Source of the DNA: Cylindrodendrum hubeiense
Taxonomy: Eukaryota; Ascomycota; Sordariomycetes; Hypocreales; Nectriaceae
Length of the DNA: 64,000 nucleotides
Direction of reading: 5' to 3'
Assembly: GCA_014621425.1 (NCBI GenBank)
Contig: JAANBB010000137.1
Span: 23,965 to 87,964, forward strand
A program made the translations under genes and the position numbers. The notes beneath the pieces were generated by a model. The model worked only from the letters and a program-made list of their open reading frames with translations. It searched no databases and was not told where the DNA came from. Shown here piece by piece: positions 23,746-34,292 of this stretch. The stretch's first letter is position 1, and each line of letters starts with the position of its first letter.

Positions 23746-25737
23746 TTTGCCTTTTGGCGTGAAAGGGGAGGATGGCTTATTGGGATGGCTTTTCCCGAGG
23801 GATAGGCAATGCAGAGAAATGTAATAAAATGGATTTGGATAATGAGAGAACTGGAGAATTGCCTGGCTAGAGGCTGCATTATATCTCGTTCGGAGCTCGT
23901 GGTCAAAGACGGACTCGAATCATGGCACCATCACTGATCGCACTGCTGCTTTCCTAATGCAGCGCCACCTGCCTCCTTGGGGCTACCTGGAACTCTATGA
24001 AATTCGAAGTCTCGGTGAGGATAAGAATTATCCCAGATTAGGGCAATATGCCTTACCCCGGAATACGGGGATGTGGTATCGAATCATGTTTATTGGAGGG
24101 CGCTATGGGCGGGAGGCTAGATGGGTCGTGTTGGCATGGAGGTGTAGGTCGGGCTTCGGAGATGACAATCGGTTAATGCTGGACAATGTCTGGGGAATCC
24201 ATTACCTCATGGGCTGTTCGCTAGTATCTAATAGACAATCGGGATTGACTCGGCTTCGCAGATATCAGTCAGTACTTGGAAATATCCACAATCTTTGCTC
24301 CTTGATTGTCGAAGCTGGGGGGATATCTTGACTTTACAAACCTCAGGCTCACGTACCGCGAGCCACGTGCAGGGGCCAGCAGCCTGCGATTAGCCATGGC
24401 GCAGATAACGCACCAGCATCGCCGCGGTTGACGCCTGTGTTGTCAAACGTCGTTTATGGAACGGTGGCCACGCGACCAGAACTGGTCGTTGTCGCGTCTG
24501 AAGTCAATCTCTTCCTCGATTCTGGCGGGGGGCTATTTTTGATATAAACGCCGAGCTCGTGTTGCCCGTTCAAACGGTAGGGCAGGTAGGAAGGAGATTG
24601 CTGAGACCATCACCCGACAGGTTGAAAAAGCTGCCTGCGTCTACTCAGGAGCCCGATTCACGTGGGATGTGCCACATGTGCCTGAGATGAGGGTCTGGAG
24701 CCAGGCGTGACAAATGCTCGGGACTGGCGGATGAAACTCTGCATTTTGCCGACGGCCAGGCCTACTCATTACTGTACTCTGCAAGCGCTGACACTGGCTT
24801 TCGCTCCCGCCACCTTCACCGCCATTGCCTCAACCACAGGCGGCCGACGATGCTGACAGCGGCGGCCATGTCCCCACACGCGTGGAGCTTAAGCGAAATA
24901 AGACTCCCAGATAGACTCGGGAGCAGGGACGATTCTGCGGCTTCGAAACAAGCCGCTGGGAAACATGGCATAGGCGGATGGGGAACCCTTGCAACGCGTC
25001 TTGGCGATGCGACTGCGCCCGACCGTTTTGTCCGACCCGCCATCCGCCCGGATCAGAGCGCCTCCGGGGGCTTGGCCGCCGCGGTTAGCGCTGCCAGAGG
25101 ATGACCTGCGGTTATTTTTAGGGCGCGTCAGAGGCGCGGCGGCCACTCACAGGGCGTGCTCAGCGTGCTCCGCCACACACCACCACTGCGGCAGCTAATA
25201 ACACACAGCACTAACACACACAACGCACACACACGCTCTTTCTCTCTATGTTCTCTCCACTAATTCCCAGCGATGAGGTACCCCTGGCATCCCGTCGCGC
25301 CAATGACAGCCCGTCGCGCCCCGCGTCAGCCGGGATGGCGGCCGCGGAAGTCTGACGTGCCGAAGCCCAAGCCATGTGGCAGATGAGTATCTTTGGCATC
25401 ACACAGCGTCCAGTGTGTAATCCTTACTCACTGGGCCCTGGCCGCAGCAGGAGCCGACATGTTCGTCTGCCTTCCTTGGGGGCGGGACGATCATACATAA
25501 GAATCGTTTCGTTCCGCCTTGGAAACGAAACATTATCACACAGCATCACCATCACAACAACCACCACAACAACTCACATTCACACTTACACTCACACTCA
25601 TCTTCTCCATCTCCATCTCCATCCACACTTTACTACCAACTACTCCACTTTATACACTCTACACTCTACTCTCAACTACTTCACTTTCTACACTTCAACA
25701 CCACAACTCCACAACTCCACAACAACCAATCTTCAAC
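23746..25737. other. 2-kb spacer holding the promoter of the cupin gene
   Basis: Divergent promoter region between the permease (minus) and the cupin (plus). Frames of up to 144 codons (25374-25808) overlap the CA-rich leader and are composition artefacts. No other gene recognised. Confidence 0.5.
25536..25737 (+). promoter_or_regulatory. long C/A/T-rich, G-poor leader before the cupin start
   Basis: About 200 bases directly before the ATG consist almost wholly of C, A and T with CAACAAC, CACTCAC and CTCCATCTC runs and hardly any G. Such unstructured, pyrimidine- and CA-rich leaders are typical of highly expressed fungal genes. The transcription start itself cannot be placed. Confidence 0.55.
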
Positions 25738-26525
25738 ATGCAGTTCTCCGTCGCCACCATTTCCGCCATCCTGGCTTTCACCTCATTCGCTTCTGCTGCT
25801 CCCCGTAACACCCGCCGCGGTGGCTACCCCCAAGAGCTCAGCTTGACTGCCCAGCTCCAGCTCGCCGACACGTAAGTACAACCCCACTCCTATTTCCCTT
25901 CTTCACACACAGCGACTAACATACTCTCTCCAGTGCTGTCGACCGCTTTGCTCTTCTCGGCGATGACCAGTTCGTCTTCGACTTCAACCAGGAGCAGCCC
26001 AACCCCGGTGCCGGTGGCCAGCTCGTCGCCGCCAACCGCAAGACCTTCCCTGCTCTTGTCGGCACCGGTGCTGGTATGGCTTTCGGCCGCGTTGACGCCT
26101 GCGGCATGAACACACTCCACGTCCACCCCCGCTCTGCCGAGCTCCAGATTGTCACCTCCGGCCGCCTCATCACCGAGATGGTCCCTGAGAATGGAGTCAA
26201 CGACAAAGACGGAAAGCGCCGTGTCATTCGCACCGAGCTTGGCCCCAACATGATGACTCCCTTCTACCAGGGCTCTGTCCACACCCAGTTCAACCCCGAC
26301 TGCCACCCCGCCACCTTCATTGCCGCCTTCGCCTCTGAGGACTTCGGTGCCGGCCAGGTTCAGGATGAGACCTTCGCTCTCAGCGATGATGTTATCGCCG
26401 CTACCTTCGGCCAGAGCATCGCCGGCGAGGACATCGACCGTGTCCGCAAGGCCATCCCCAAGAGCATCGCTCTCGGTGTTGACGCTTGCCTCCAGAAGTG
26501 TGGCATCCAGAAGCGCGCTATCTAA
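25738..26525 (+). CDS. secreted cupin (germin/spherulin-like)
   Basis: Two exons (25738-25871, 25934-26525) around a 62-nt intron give 241 aa. Signal peptide 1-20 (ends FASAAP), then a short Arg-containing spacer (RNTRRGG) that may be a propeptide cleavage site. The cupin_1 fold shows motif 1 at about 103-121 with His107, His109 and Glu114, and motif 2 with PFYQGSVH (His161) and Asn165. These are the expected metal ligands, so a metal-binding germin-like protein is likely. Third positions are strongly C-biased compared with neighbours and the leader is CA-rich, both pointing to high expression. Enzymatic activity (oxalate oxidase, SOD or none) is undecided. Confidence 0.9.
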
Positions 26526-27000
26526 GATGGTGCACTGATACATCTTTCTCTTTCTCTTTCCACTTTTGTTTACTTTAGACTTGCATCAACATGGCGCTGG
26601 GGTTCACATACAGCATAGCATAGCATGGCATATCATCGAGCGAGCATTCTGTTTTTGGTTTTGTTTTGTTTTCTTATTTTGGCATTAAAATATCCACTGG
26701 ATACAGCATGGTACATAGCATTTAGATATTTATAGATCGGCTTTTGCCTTCAACTTGATTCTTCCTTCATGCATGTCAGGCCGCTTCTGTGTCATTATTG
26801 GTTACAGCCTCTAAGAGGAAGACTGTCATCCCGAAATAGGTCTACTCCCAACCTAATGCGGCTTCGAATCCTTCCTTCCGCAGGTGACGATTGCCGCTTC
26901 ATCCGAGTAGCACCGTACCTATTTTTGGTCCAATGTCTATACATTTCTAATCATGGAAAAGTAGATGTTTCAGAATAGATAAAATTAATATTAATACATA
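26526..27000. other. convergent 3' spacer
   Basis: 3' flanks of the cupin and of the membrane protein. Contains a small AGCAT-type repeat near 26610-26635 and T-rich runs; no gene. Confidence 0.5.
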
Positions 27001-28136
27001 TTACGTCGGTCTGGACACCTGTCGAATGACATTCTCGTATAGCTGTTCTGTACTGTCATTATCGGCAGTACCCAAGGTAGAACTTTCCATGTCTATCTTC
27101 GTTGTGACCCTAATCTCGTTTTGTTCAAGATCTCGGGGCATTGATGTCTCTGTTGAAACGATAGTGATGGGTTTCACGTCATCCATGTGTATTGCTCCTG
27201 GCATGGTTGAAGCGCGCGACTTTTTGTTGGCTGTTCGCGTCCGACTGCCAGAGAGCTCCACGAAGCCACCCGTATTGTGGTTTGTGGCAGACCCAGAGTT
27301 GTTCGTCCCACGATGCTGGACAAAGTCAATGAGCTCGCCTAGCACTGCGAATTCTAGCTTGAGCTTGATGCTGTAGACGACAACCTTGATTCCTTGCTCC
27401 CAGACAAAGTAACTTTTGTACTCGATCGCCAGAAGACCGATGTCCATGATGACGATGAAGACGTTAATAGCGCAGAGGTGCCACATGAATCGTCGTTTGC
27501 TTCCGAAAGCCGTCTTGAGGATATCCACTGTCTTCCAGATGTATAAACCGGAGAGGATGAACTCCTGAAGGCAGAAGCAAGTCATCTGGACCTTTTCGAG
27601 GACATTGAACACGGCGTTGAAGCCAGCCTTTGTCTGAGCTGGACTGTAGCTGGATCCGAATAAGAGAACCGTGATCGATATATGCCAAACAACACCATTG
27701 AAGATAATTATTCCAAGGACACCACGGAGGATTCTGGCGTCATTTATAACCAAGTGCAGTCGCGAATATAAGACCACAGATTGACCTGTGACCACCAGAA
27801 CCCAGCCGATAGAATCGATGATCATGCCGATCCAGTCGTAGGTCAAGTCGAAGTAGACGATGATCCAACCTACGCAGTAAGGAATCGCACCAAAAGACGC
27901 AAGGAGAATACTCCAGAAGTAGAGACCGGTGCGCTTTTTGAACGTGATGAAGATGAGACCGAGGAGTTCAAAGGCATTGTATAACGCTAGAGTCGAGCAG
28001 ACCTGTCAGGATTTTGTTAGAGTAACCAGGATGATGGGACTGAATGGAAGCATACAATGACCAGGACAGATTCAGGGTCGTAGCTCTGCGGAGTCCTTCG
28101 GACAAGGCTGCCATTGCTGGTGTTTGGCAACAGCAT
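27001..28136 (-). CDS. multi-pass integral membrane protein, about seven helices
   Basis: Two exons (28136-28056, 28002-27001) around a 53-nt intron give 360 aa. The first exon codes for 27 residues that lead straight into helix 1 (VLVIVCSTLALYNAFELLGL). Six further hydrophobic segments follow to about residue 250, then a hydrophilic Ser/Thr-rich cytoplasmic tail. The layout recalls fungal integral membrane families of the PTH11/rhodopsin-like or DUF7703 sort, but I see no CFEM Cys pattern and cannot assign a ligand. ATG choice: no earlier in-frame ATG is near, and the small first exon is needed to complete helix 1. Confidence 0.8.
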
Positions 28137-30582
28137 TCTCCTCGTTGAGGCGGAAGCCTCCTTGTGGAGTCCCCGAACGGTAATTCAAGACGTAGGGTCA
28201 ATGCGACGATGAAGACGCACAGTCCGAGAACAAAGTATGATGGAGTGGAACGTCTGCCTGTCGCTCGGTGGGGCTCCCGCAGTTAAGAGGCCGATTCTCA
28301 GACGCAGAGGCACTCCTGATCTACCAAATTAGTCGCTACTAGCGGAATCCGGGGCTCCTTTCTGGAGAACGCGGGGGAGGGGCTTCCCCAGAGTGCCTCA
28401 CATGCACCCGTACATGATGCGGTGCTCGAGTCAGGTCCCGGGCTCAATTGACGGGGCAAGAAATGCCATCACCAACTCCCTTCCAGAAGACGACATGTTG
28501 GGATATCTTGCCCGAGAGTGTTGCGGGGCAGCTGAAGCATTACGTCGGCATCCTTGTCTTCGACCCCAAGCTACAGACGTGATTTGACCAGCGCTTGCCA
28601 CGGGGCTGGCATTTTTGGGGAAGCGAACAAATCGGGGCCGCCCCGGGACGCCATAGCGCCGATCGACGCATTGCTGGATTGAGAAAAGATGTCTGATTCT
28701 CGAATTGGGAAACAATCCGCATGTAGCAATTCCCACCGGTACTAAACACCATCGTTGATTAATAACTGCAGCTCTTCCCAACCAACATGACGAAAACATG
28801 TGCTGAAATCACTCGGCTTCACCTCTTGAGTCAGGCACCGCCGCCAGAGGCGCCTGGCCCCATGGATCATGTCCATATTGCTTGTTGACTTTGGACGAGC
28901 TGAATAGTGGCTAATTTCCTCCTTTCCCTCGTGCAACACACACATTTTATTATGTGTAGACTGGGTACACTGGAGATGCTGCATCCTTGTGAGAAAGAGG
29001 GCGTCTTCCAGCATGTCATCCAGATGATGGAAGGTCCTTGCACGGTGACGTTGTGCCACTACTTGAGATCGTACTCCGCGAGATCTTTGAGTACCTTGTC
29101 GCCAGATTAGATGGCCTGCTGTGCAGTTTTAGGCGTTCAAGAGAGTAGAATCATAAGGCAGTATAAGATGTACTAATTTCACAGATAAATCCGTCTAGGG
29201 TAAAAGAATGGCCCGCCTAACTCCTTGTAGATTTGATACTGCCATCCACCGTTCACAAAAAGAGATGGACTGCTCGGCAACGTCGTGGCCCGGGGCAAGT
29301 ACCTGTACTATCTTCTAGCCGAGGAAATAGCGCCGTTGTTATTCCTTGGTATTATTCATGGCTAAGGCCTCGTATGGACGATTGAGGCGTAACCCCTGGA
29401 ACGTGTGCCATGCGTTGTGGATGGTCACGCATGTGATCGGGCTGCCGCTCGTGCCCTGGATCTGGAGCTGAGCGAACTGGGGAACCTGGGGAAGATGGGG
29501 GGCATGTGTGGAGCATGTTTTCAAGGCTCCACCGTGTGGAATGACGAGCCTTACAAAGTGGCTGCTACCTCACAGGCGATTTAGGCGACGAGCATCTGGA
29601 TTCATGGCGAAAGTAACATGCTCGTATGCACCGAATGTGTACCGATGTTCATGGGCAGTACACTCTCAATATCGGTTTATTCTCTAGGCTATATCTAGTA
29701 GGCTTCATTATCGTAGGTACTCACTTGTCAGAGACAGTTTGATGTTTGCAATGAGGTGACCTGAACATACTACCGGTTCGAGATCTAGAAGTACAATAAA
29801 AATAATGTTGAGCTTCTTCCATACCCAACATACACGTTCCTTGGAAGGCCACAAATATAGACCCAAGTAGGCGTTTTGACACTATTTCCGTTTTATTTTA
29901 AATGGTAGGCAGCATCATGGAGCACCCTTCTGGGCATGCCATGGTCGGTCATGCACCTCTTTTCGGAGCACAGGCTAGGCACCGCTGGAGCACCTATTTA
30001 GCACGTAACACCCAGCGCGTAGTGCAGCGGGCCTCCGACACCCTATCAATGCTCATCACTCAGAGCGCCCGCTACATGATTGCATCCAGGTCGGGTCTGA
30101 GATACCAGCGAATTTATCTCACAAATTTATCTCACAAATTTTGCGAGAGCCCAGGAAGAATCTCGATAAGCAGCTCCATTAATCGCGTGCTTGATATAAA
30201 ACTTGGAAAGATTTCCGTCATGAAAAGATTGTGGAATTTGCTCCCTCGTGCGCTTATCCATTAGTCTTATCGTCTATCGATCCAACTGCAGCTCTAAAAC
30301 GCGTTAGTTCGACGGAAATTCGAGCTGAAACGGGCGGAATTCTGAGCTACTTTTGGAAATCGTACAGATCCGTACTTGCAGCTGGGTTGGTGAAAGGCGT
30401 TCATCTGCTATGCTCACCGGAATTATTCGCTGCGGTATTTCGTATAAAAACCTTGGACAATCTTTTAAAGGTATCGAGGCTCAGCTTGCATCGATCATTC
30501 ATAGTAGGATACATGTCGGCAACTTGTCCTCAATTGATCTTTCCCCTTCACCCTTTGTTTCAAATTACACCATCTTGCAACC
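28137..30582. other. 2.4-kb spacer, no convincing gene
   Basis: Several frames of 60-122 codons exist but none shows a domain, start context or plausible splice partner. A 13-bp direct repeat (AATTTATCTCACA) occurs twice in tandem at 30111-30136. A degraded gene fragment cannot be excluded at 28742-29059. Confidence 0.4.
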
Positions 30583-31615
30583 ATGGCTATCTCAAAGATG
30601 ATCAACATCGTCGGCGTGCATGCAGAGGGGGAGGTCGGCGACGTCATTGTCGGTGGTGTCCTTGATGTTCCCGGTAAGACCATGTTCGACAAGATGATGC
30701 ACTTCTGGACAAAGGGCGATGAGCTGCGTCAGTTATTGCTCAATGAGCCTCGAGGAAGACCCGCCAGGAATGTGAATTTAATTCTTCCTCCTTGCGCGAG
30801 CAGATGCAGGGTTCATTATTATGGAGAGCGAGGAATACGCCCCGATGTCAGGGTCCAACACCATTTGCACAACTACAGCTCTTCTGGAAACCGGAATGAT
30901 CAAAATGGAGGAGCCTGTTACGACTTTTAATCTCGATACTGCTGCTGGTCTTGTCACGGTCACTGCAGACTGCAAAGACGGCAAATGCAAGGCTGTTGCC
31001 TTTGACAATGTTCCTTCATTTGTTTTTGGTCTGGACTACGAGGTCGATGTCCCAGGGCTTGGAAAGATTCCTGTTGACATTGCATGGGGAGGAATGCTCT
31101 ACGCACTTGTCGACGTCAGCTACACTGGATTGGAAATTAAGCCCGAGAACGCTGCCAAGTTGGTTGAATGCGGCGAGAGGATCAAAAAGGCTGTTCAAGC
31201 TAAATATGATCCCATTCACCCCGAGAACCCCGGTATCCATGGTGTTTCAATCATCGTTCTTACTGGTCCTTTGGAGGACGACATAGATGGAGGGAAAAAG
31301 GCTATAAACACTGTGGTTGTCTCGCCTGGTCGACTCGATCGTAGCCCCTGCGGCACTGGGACCTGTGCTAGGATGGCTCAGTTGCACGCTCGCGGATTGC
31401 TCGCGGAGGGACAGACATTCCGCCATATCAGCGTCACCGGGACGGAATTTCTGTGCAAGATCCGGGGCACTACAAAAGTGGGCGATCTTCCTGCTGTGCT
31501 TCCTACGGTTAAGGGGCGCGCATGGATCACTGGATTTCAGCAAGTCTCACTCGATGCCGAGGACCCCTTCCCTGTGGGCTATCGGGTGGGAGACATGTGG
31601 CATACACCTAGCTAG
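30583..31615 (+). pseudogene. proline racemase / hydroxyproline epimerase-family gene, frameshifted
   Basis: The start (ATG 30583) gives MAISKMINIVGVHAEGEVGD, the N-terminus of this family, and runs to the conserved NVNLILPP. The frame is then lost near 30796 and the protein continues in the next frame from AGFIIMESEEYAP to the stop at 31615. Compared with the expected spacing about 5 bases are missing (or 1 added), and no GT..AG intron restores the frame without removing conserved residues. Of the two active-site positions, the first is Ser (MSGSN-TICTTTALLETG) and the second is Cys (SPCGTGT, codon 31349-31351). Ser/Cys pairs occur in some hydroxyproline epimerases and trans-3-hydroxyproline dehydratases. 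Either a recent pseudogene or a sequence error: the second part is otherwise well kept. Confidence 0.8.
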
Positions 31616-32152
31616 GTTCTATATTTTCGTTACATAGATATAAATCAAGAGTATTGATAAGATAAACCATCATCTACCACGTGAGGAAATTCTAAATAGT
31701 CTTATAGAGATAGTTAATATAATATAAAGCTGTGATAGTTACAATTCTTGACAATTATTACTTACAGGAGTATATGCCACTCCAAGATTCACTACATTTA
31801 GTTATTATTACCACAAGAAGAAAAGACCCTCTCACATTTGTCATACCCGGATACCACAAGTAAAGCTTGTGGATAGAGTTATGTGGAGTGGTCAACGTTG
31901 GCTGTGTGTTGGTTGTCACTTGAAATCTTGGGCTAGCTCAATCTACGGGGGAGTGTAGTCGTTTCAATATTAACGAAATATGAAAATCTTAAACAATTAT
32001 GTTATATGATTAAAGAGCGAATTTGAATAGAAGGTTGAATTGAGATAAAATCAACTAATAGGCCGACCGTAACTGAGATGTGTATTCTTCCTCCACATCT
32101 GACGTTGACGAGTAGTTGCGGTTGATTGCAAGCGTTTCAGTTGCAGGGTTGA
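31616..32152. other. AT-rich convergent 3' spacer
   Basis: Between the stops of the racemase-family gene and the second permease. AT-rich with no frame or repeat of note. Confidence 0.5.
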
Positions 32153-33796
32153 TTACTCGAAAAGGACACGCCACCAACTCTTCCATCCCTTCCTTTCTGG
32201 TGCCGGTGTATCGTCTGCCAGAATCTCTGCCAACCCTGAAGTCAGGTCAATTTCCGTGGGAGTGTACATAAGCCGATCGGATCTTCCGAGGGTGAATTTG
32301 TGGTCAAGATAAAAGGCGATAAAAATCGGAATTCCAATATACGACGTAAGGAAGTTGGAGGTATTCCAATTTCCTTTGATGAAAACGGGCAGGCCATTCA
32401 GCAACATTAAGAAGACCAGCACAACGCCGCATACATAGGACATGATAGGCTGGAACCGAGAGCGGTACGGGAGCTCTTCCACATTTTGAGCGAAGGTGGC
32501 CTTGCGGAATCGAAGGTAAATGAAGCAAACTGCAATCCAACTCATATAGCCACCCGTGTTGATGAGGTTGACGAACCAGTTGAAAACGGTAGCTCCAGAG
32601 GTCGAAACATTGAGGAAGGCTAGTAAACAGAAGCTTGCGCTCGCCGCAACAGCGACGTACGGGATGCCCGCTTTGCTGCACTTCTTAAAAACTGCCGGCG
32701 CATTGCCGCTCAGAGCCATAGAATAAAGAGCTCTGCTCGATAGGTAGAGATAGGAGCTTCCGGCTGAGCACGCAGAGGTAAGGATCACGCCATTAATGAC
32801 GGAGTCAAGCCCTCGGATTCCTGCATCCCTTGCGGCAATGGCCCATGGGGATGCACCAGCACCGGATCCTCCTCCCAACAGCTGTGGGTTGTCGCTGCGA
32901 ACAATCAGGCCGATGAAGAAGGAACCGAGGATATAGAAAATGATCAAGCGGTAAAAGTATCGCTTGCCGGCCTTGGGGAGATTCTGTCTCGGCCTCTCCA
33001 TTTCGCCCGCCGTGACGACCAAGAGTTCCGGAGCAAATGCAAACGCGTACAGCGAGAATGTCGTTGTGGCTATGAATGATACGAGGCGACCAGAGGCCCC
33101 GGGGAGAAGGTATTCATTAACGGGTCCAGGTTGCGTCCAGTAGCGGAAGCCAAGGGCGTCGTGGTTCGGTCCGCCGCCGCACATAAGAACAAGCGCCATG
33201 AAGAGCAGTCCAACGATTCCAAAGACTTTGAGGGATGCGAACCAAAATTCGGATTCACCAAAGACAGTAACGGGGAAGCAGTTCAGGGCGATGATGAGGA
33301 CCATGATCAAGGTGATCCAGACTGCGGTATGAACGGGCGGGTTCCAATATTCGATAATCAGGCTCGCGGCGGTGATGTCGTTAGGAACGATGATGACGAA
33401 GATATACCAGTACATCCAACCTAGAGCAAATCCAAAGCTGGGAGACACAAATCTCCCACCGTAGTAGGCCATTGAGGATCCAGGGACTGGGAGGTAGGAG
33501 CTCATCTCAGTCGTAGCAGTAACAATGCCGAACACCATGATAGTGATGAGGATATAGGCCGCCAGGAGGAAGACAGGACCGCCGATTCGAAGACCCTGAC
33601 TAGAGCCGACGAAGAGACCTGTACCGATGGTGCCACCGAGCGCAATCATCTGGGCATGGCGCGACTTGAGCCCACGCTTCGTGCCGTGGATATTGACCTC
33701 GACATTTTGAGACTTGCTGGCATCGGAATAGGAGGCGGGCCGAGTGGTGGATTGTACCTCGGCATCAGATTTGCCGTGATCCAGCTTCTCGTCCAT
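32153..33796 (-). CDS. amino acid permease (APC/YAT family), second copy
   Basis: Single exon; the ATG at 33796 (MDEKLDHG) gives 547 aa, matching its paralogue, while the longer frame to 33874 begins at a TTG and is not used. Hydrophilic N-terminus, then KSRHAQMIALGGTIGTGLF and about 12 hydrophobic segments, with LPVPGSSMAYYGG, FAPELLVVTAGEMERPRQNL and ASASFCLLAFLNVS. It is predicted to be a plasma-membrane amino acid transporter. It shares a roughly 0.5-kb promoter with the divergent Zn2Cys6 regulator and converges on the proline-racemase-family gene, so proline, hydroxyproline or a related imino acid is a reasonable but unproven substrate. Confidence 0.92.
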   Translation of the reverse strand: MDEKLDHGKSDAEVQSTTRPASYSDASKSQNVEVNIHGTKRGLKSRHAQMIALGGTIGTGLFVGSSQGLRIGGPVFLLAAYILITIMVFGIVTATTEMSSYLPVPGSSMAYYGGRFVSPSFGFALGWMYWYIFVIIVPNDITAASLIIEYWNPPVHTAVWITLIMVLIIALNCFPVTVFGESEFWFASLKVFGIVGLLFMALVLMCGGGPNHDALGFRYWTQPGPVNEYLLPGASGRLVSFIATTTFSLYAFAFAPELLVVTAGEMERPRQNLPKAGKRYFYRLIIFYILGSFFIGLIVRSDNPQLLGGGSGAGASPWAIAARDAGIRGLDSVINGVILTSACSAGSSYLYLSSRALYSMALSGNAPAVFKKCSKAGIPYVAVAASASFCLLAFLNVSTSGATVFNWFVNLINTGGYMSWIAVCFIYLRFRKATFAQNVEELPYRSRFQPIMSYVCGVVLVFLMLLNGLPVFIKGNWNTSNFLTSYIGIPIFIAFYLDHKFTLGRSDRLMYTPTEIDLTSGLAEILADDTPAPERKGWKSWWRVLFE

Positions 33797-34292
33797 GACT
33801 GAGGTTTTGCAATGTCTTGTTGATAGTTTTTCAAAATGAAAGGAAGAAAAAGGTGATGTTGAGAAGACAGGCAAGTCAGTAGTTAATGGTCAGCTGTTCC
33901 CTGATTGAAAACAACAATTTTCGAAGAGGTGAGAGGGCCTAGTTATAAAAAAGAACATCACAACTGTGTGACATATACGCCACGATGCCATTAAAACGGC
34001 AACTCACGCCAAACTTCTCCGTCATGTACGGATCCTATCTTGCTATCTCGGCATCTCCCTGTCGGTGGCCCTAGTCGGAATTTGCAGCCGCTTTGGGCGA
34101 TAAACCATCATGTTAGTTTTGTTAGCCCCAGTCCGCCAAACGGTACAGAAGTGGGGCCTGATAAGCACGCGGCCATATCTATCGTGGTAACGCCTACTTC
34201 CGGAATTTGTGTCCTGGTTTTGTTTTAAATGCTGAGTCTTACACGCTCTTGTCCAGGCATGGCTACCCCCAACCCCATATTCCTCCAACAAC
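33797..34292. promoter_or_regulatory. divergent promoter of permease and Zn2Cys6 regulator
   Basis: About 0.5 kb separates the two ATGs. It contains a TGATAAG GATA site (34159-34165), the type bound by the nitrogen regulator AreA, which would suit nitrogen-controlled amino acid uptake. The assignment rests on a short motif only. Confidence 0.4.

Noticed and set aside
28742..29059. 105-codon minus-strand frame that looked like a gene remnant
   Set aside because: Could not connect it to a domain or to neighbouring exons.
30760..30815. Intron that might mend the racemase-family frame
   Set aside because: Candidate GT..AG pairs are only 32-38 nt, give the wrong phase, and would delete the conserved NVNLILPP segment.
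33797..33874. Upstream extension of the second permease
   Set aside because: It begins with TTG; the first ATG in frame is at 33796 and gives a length matching the paralogue.
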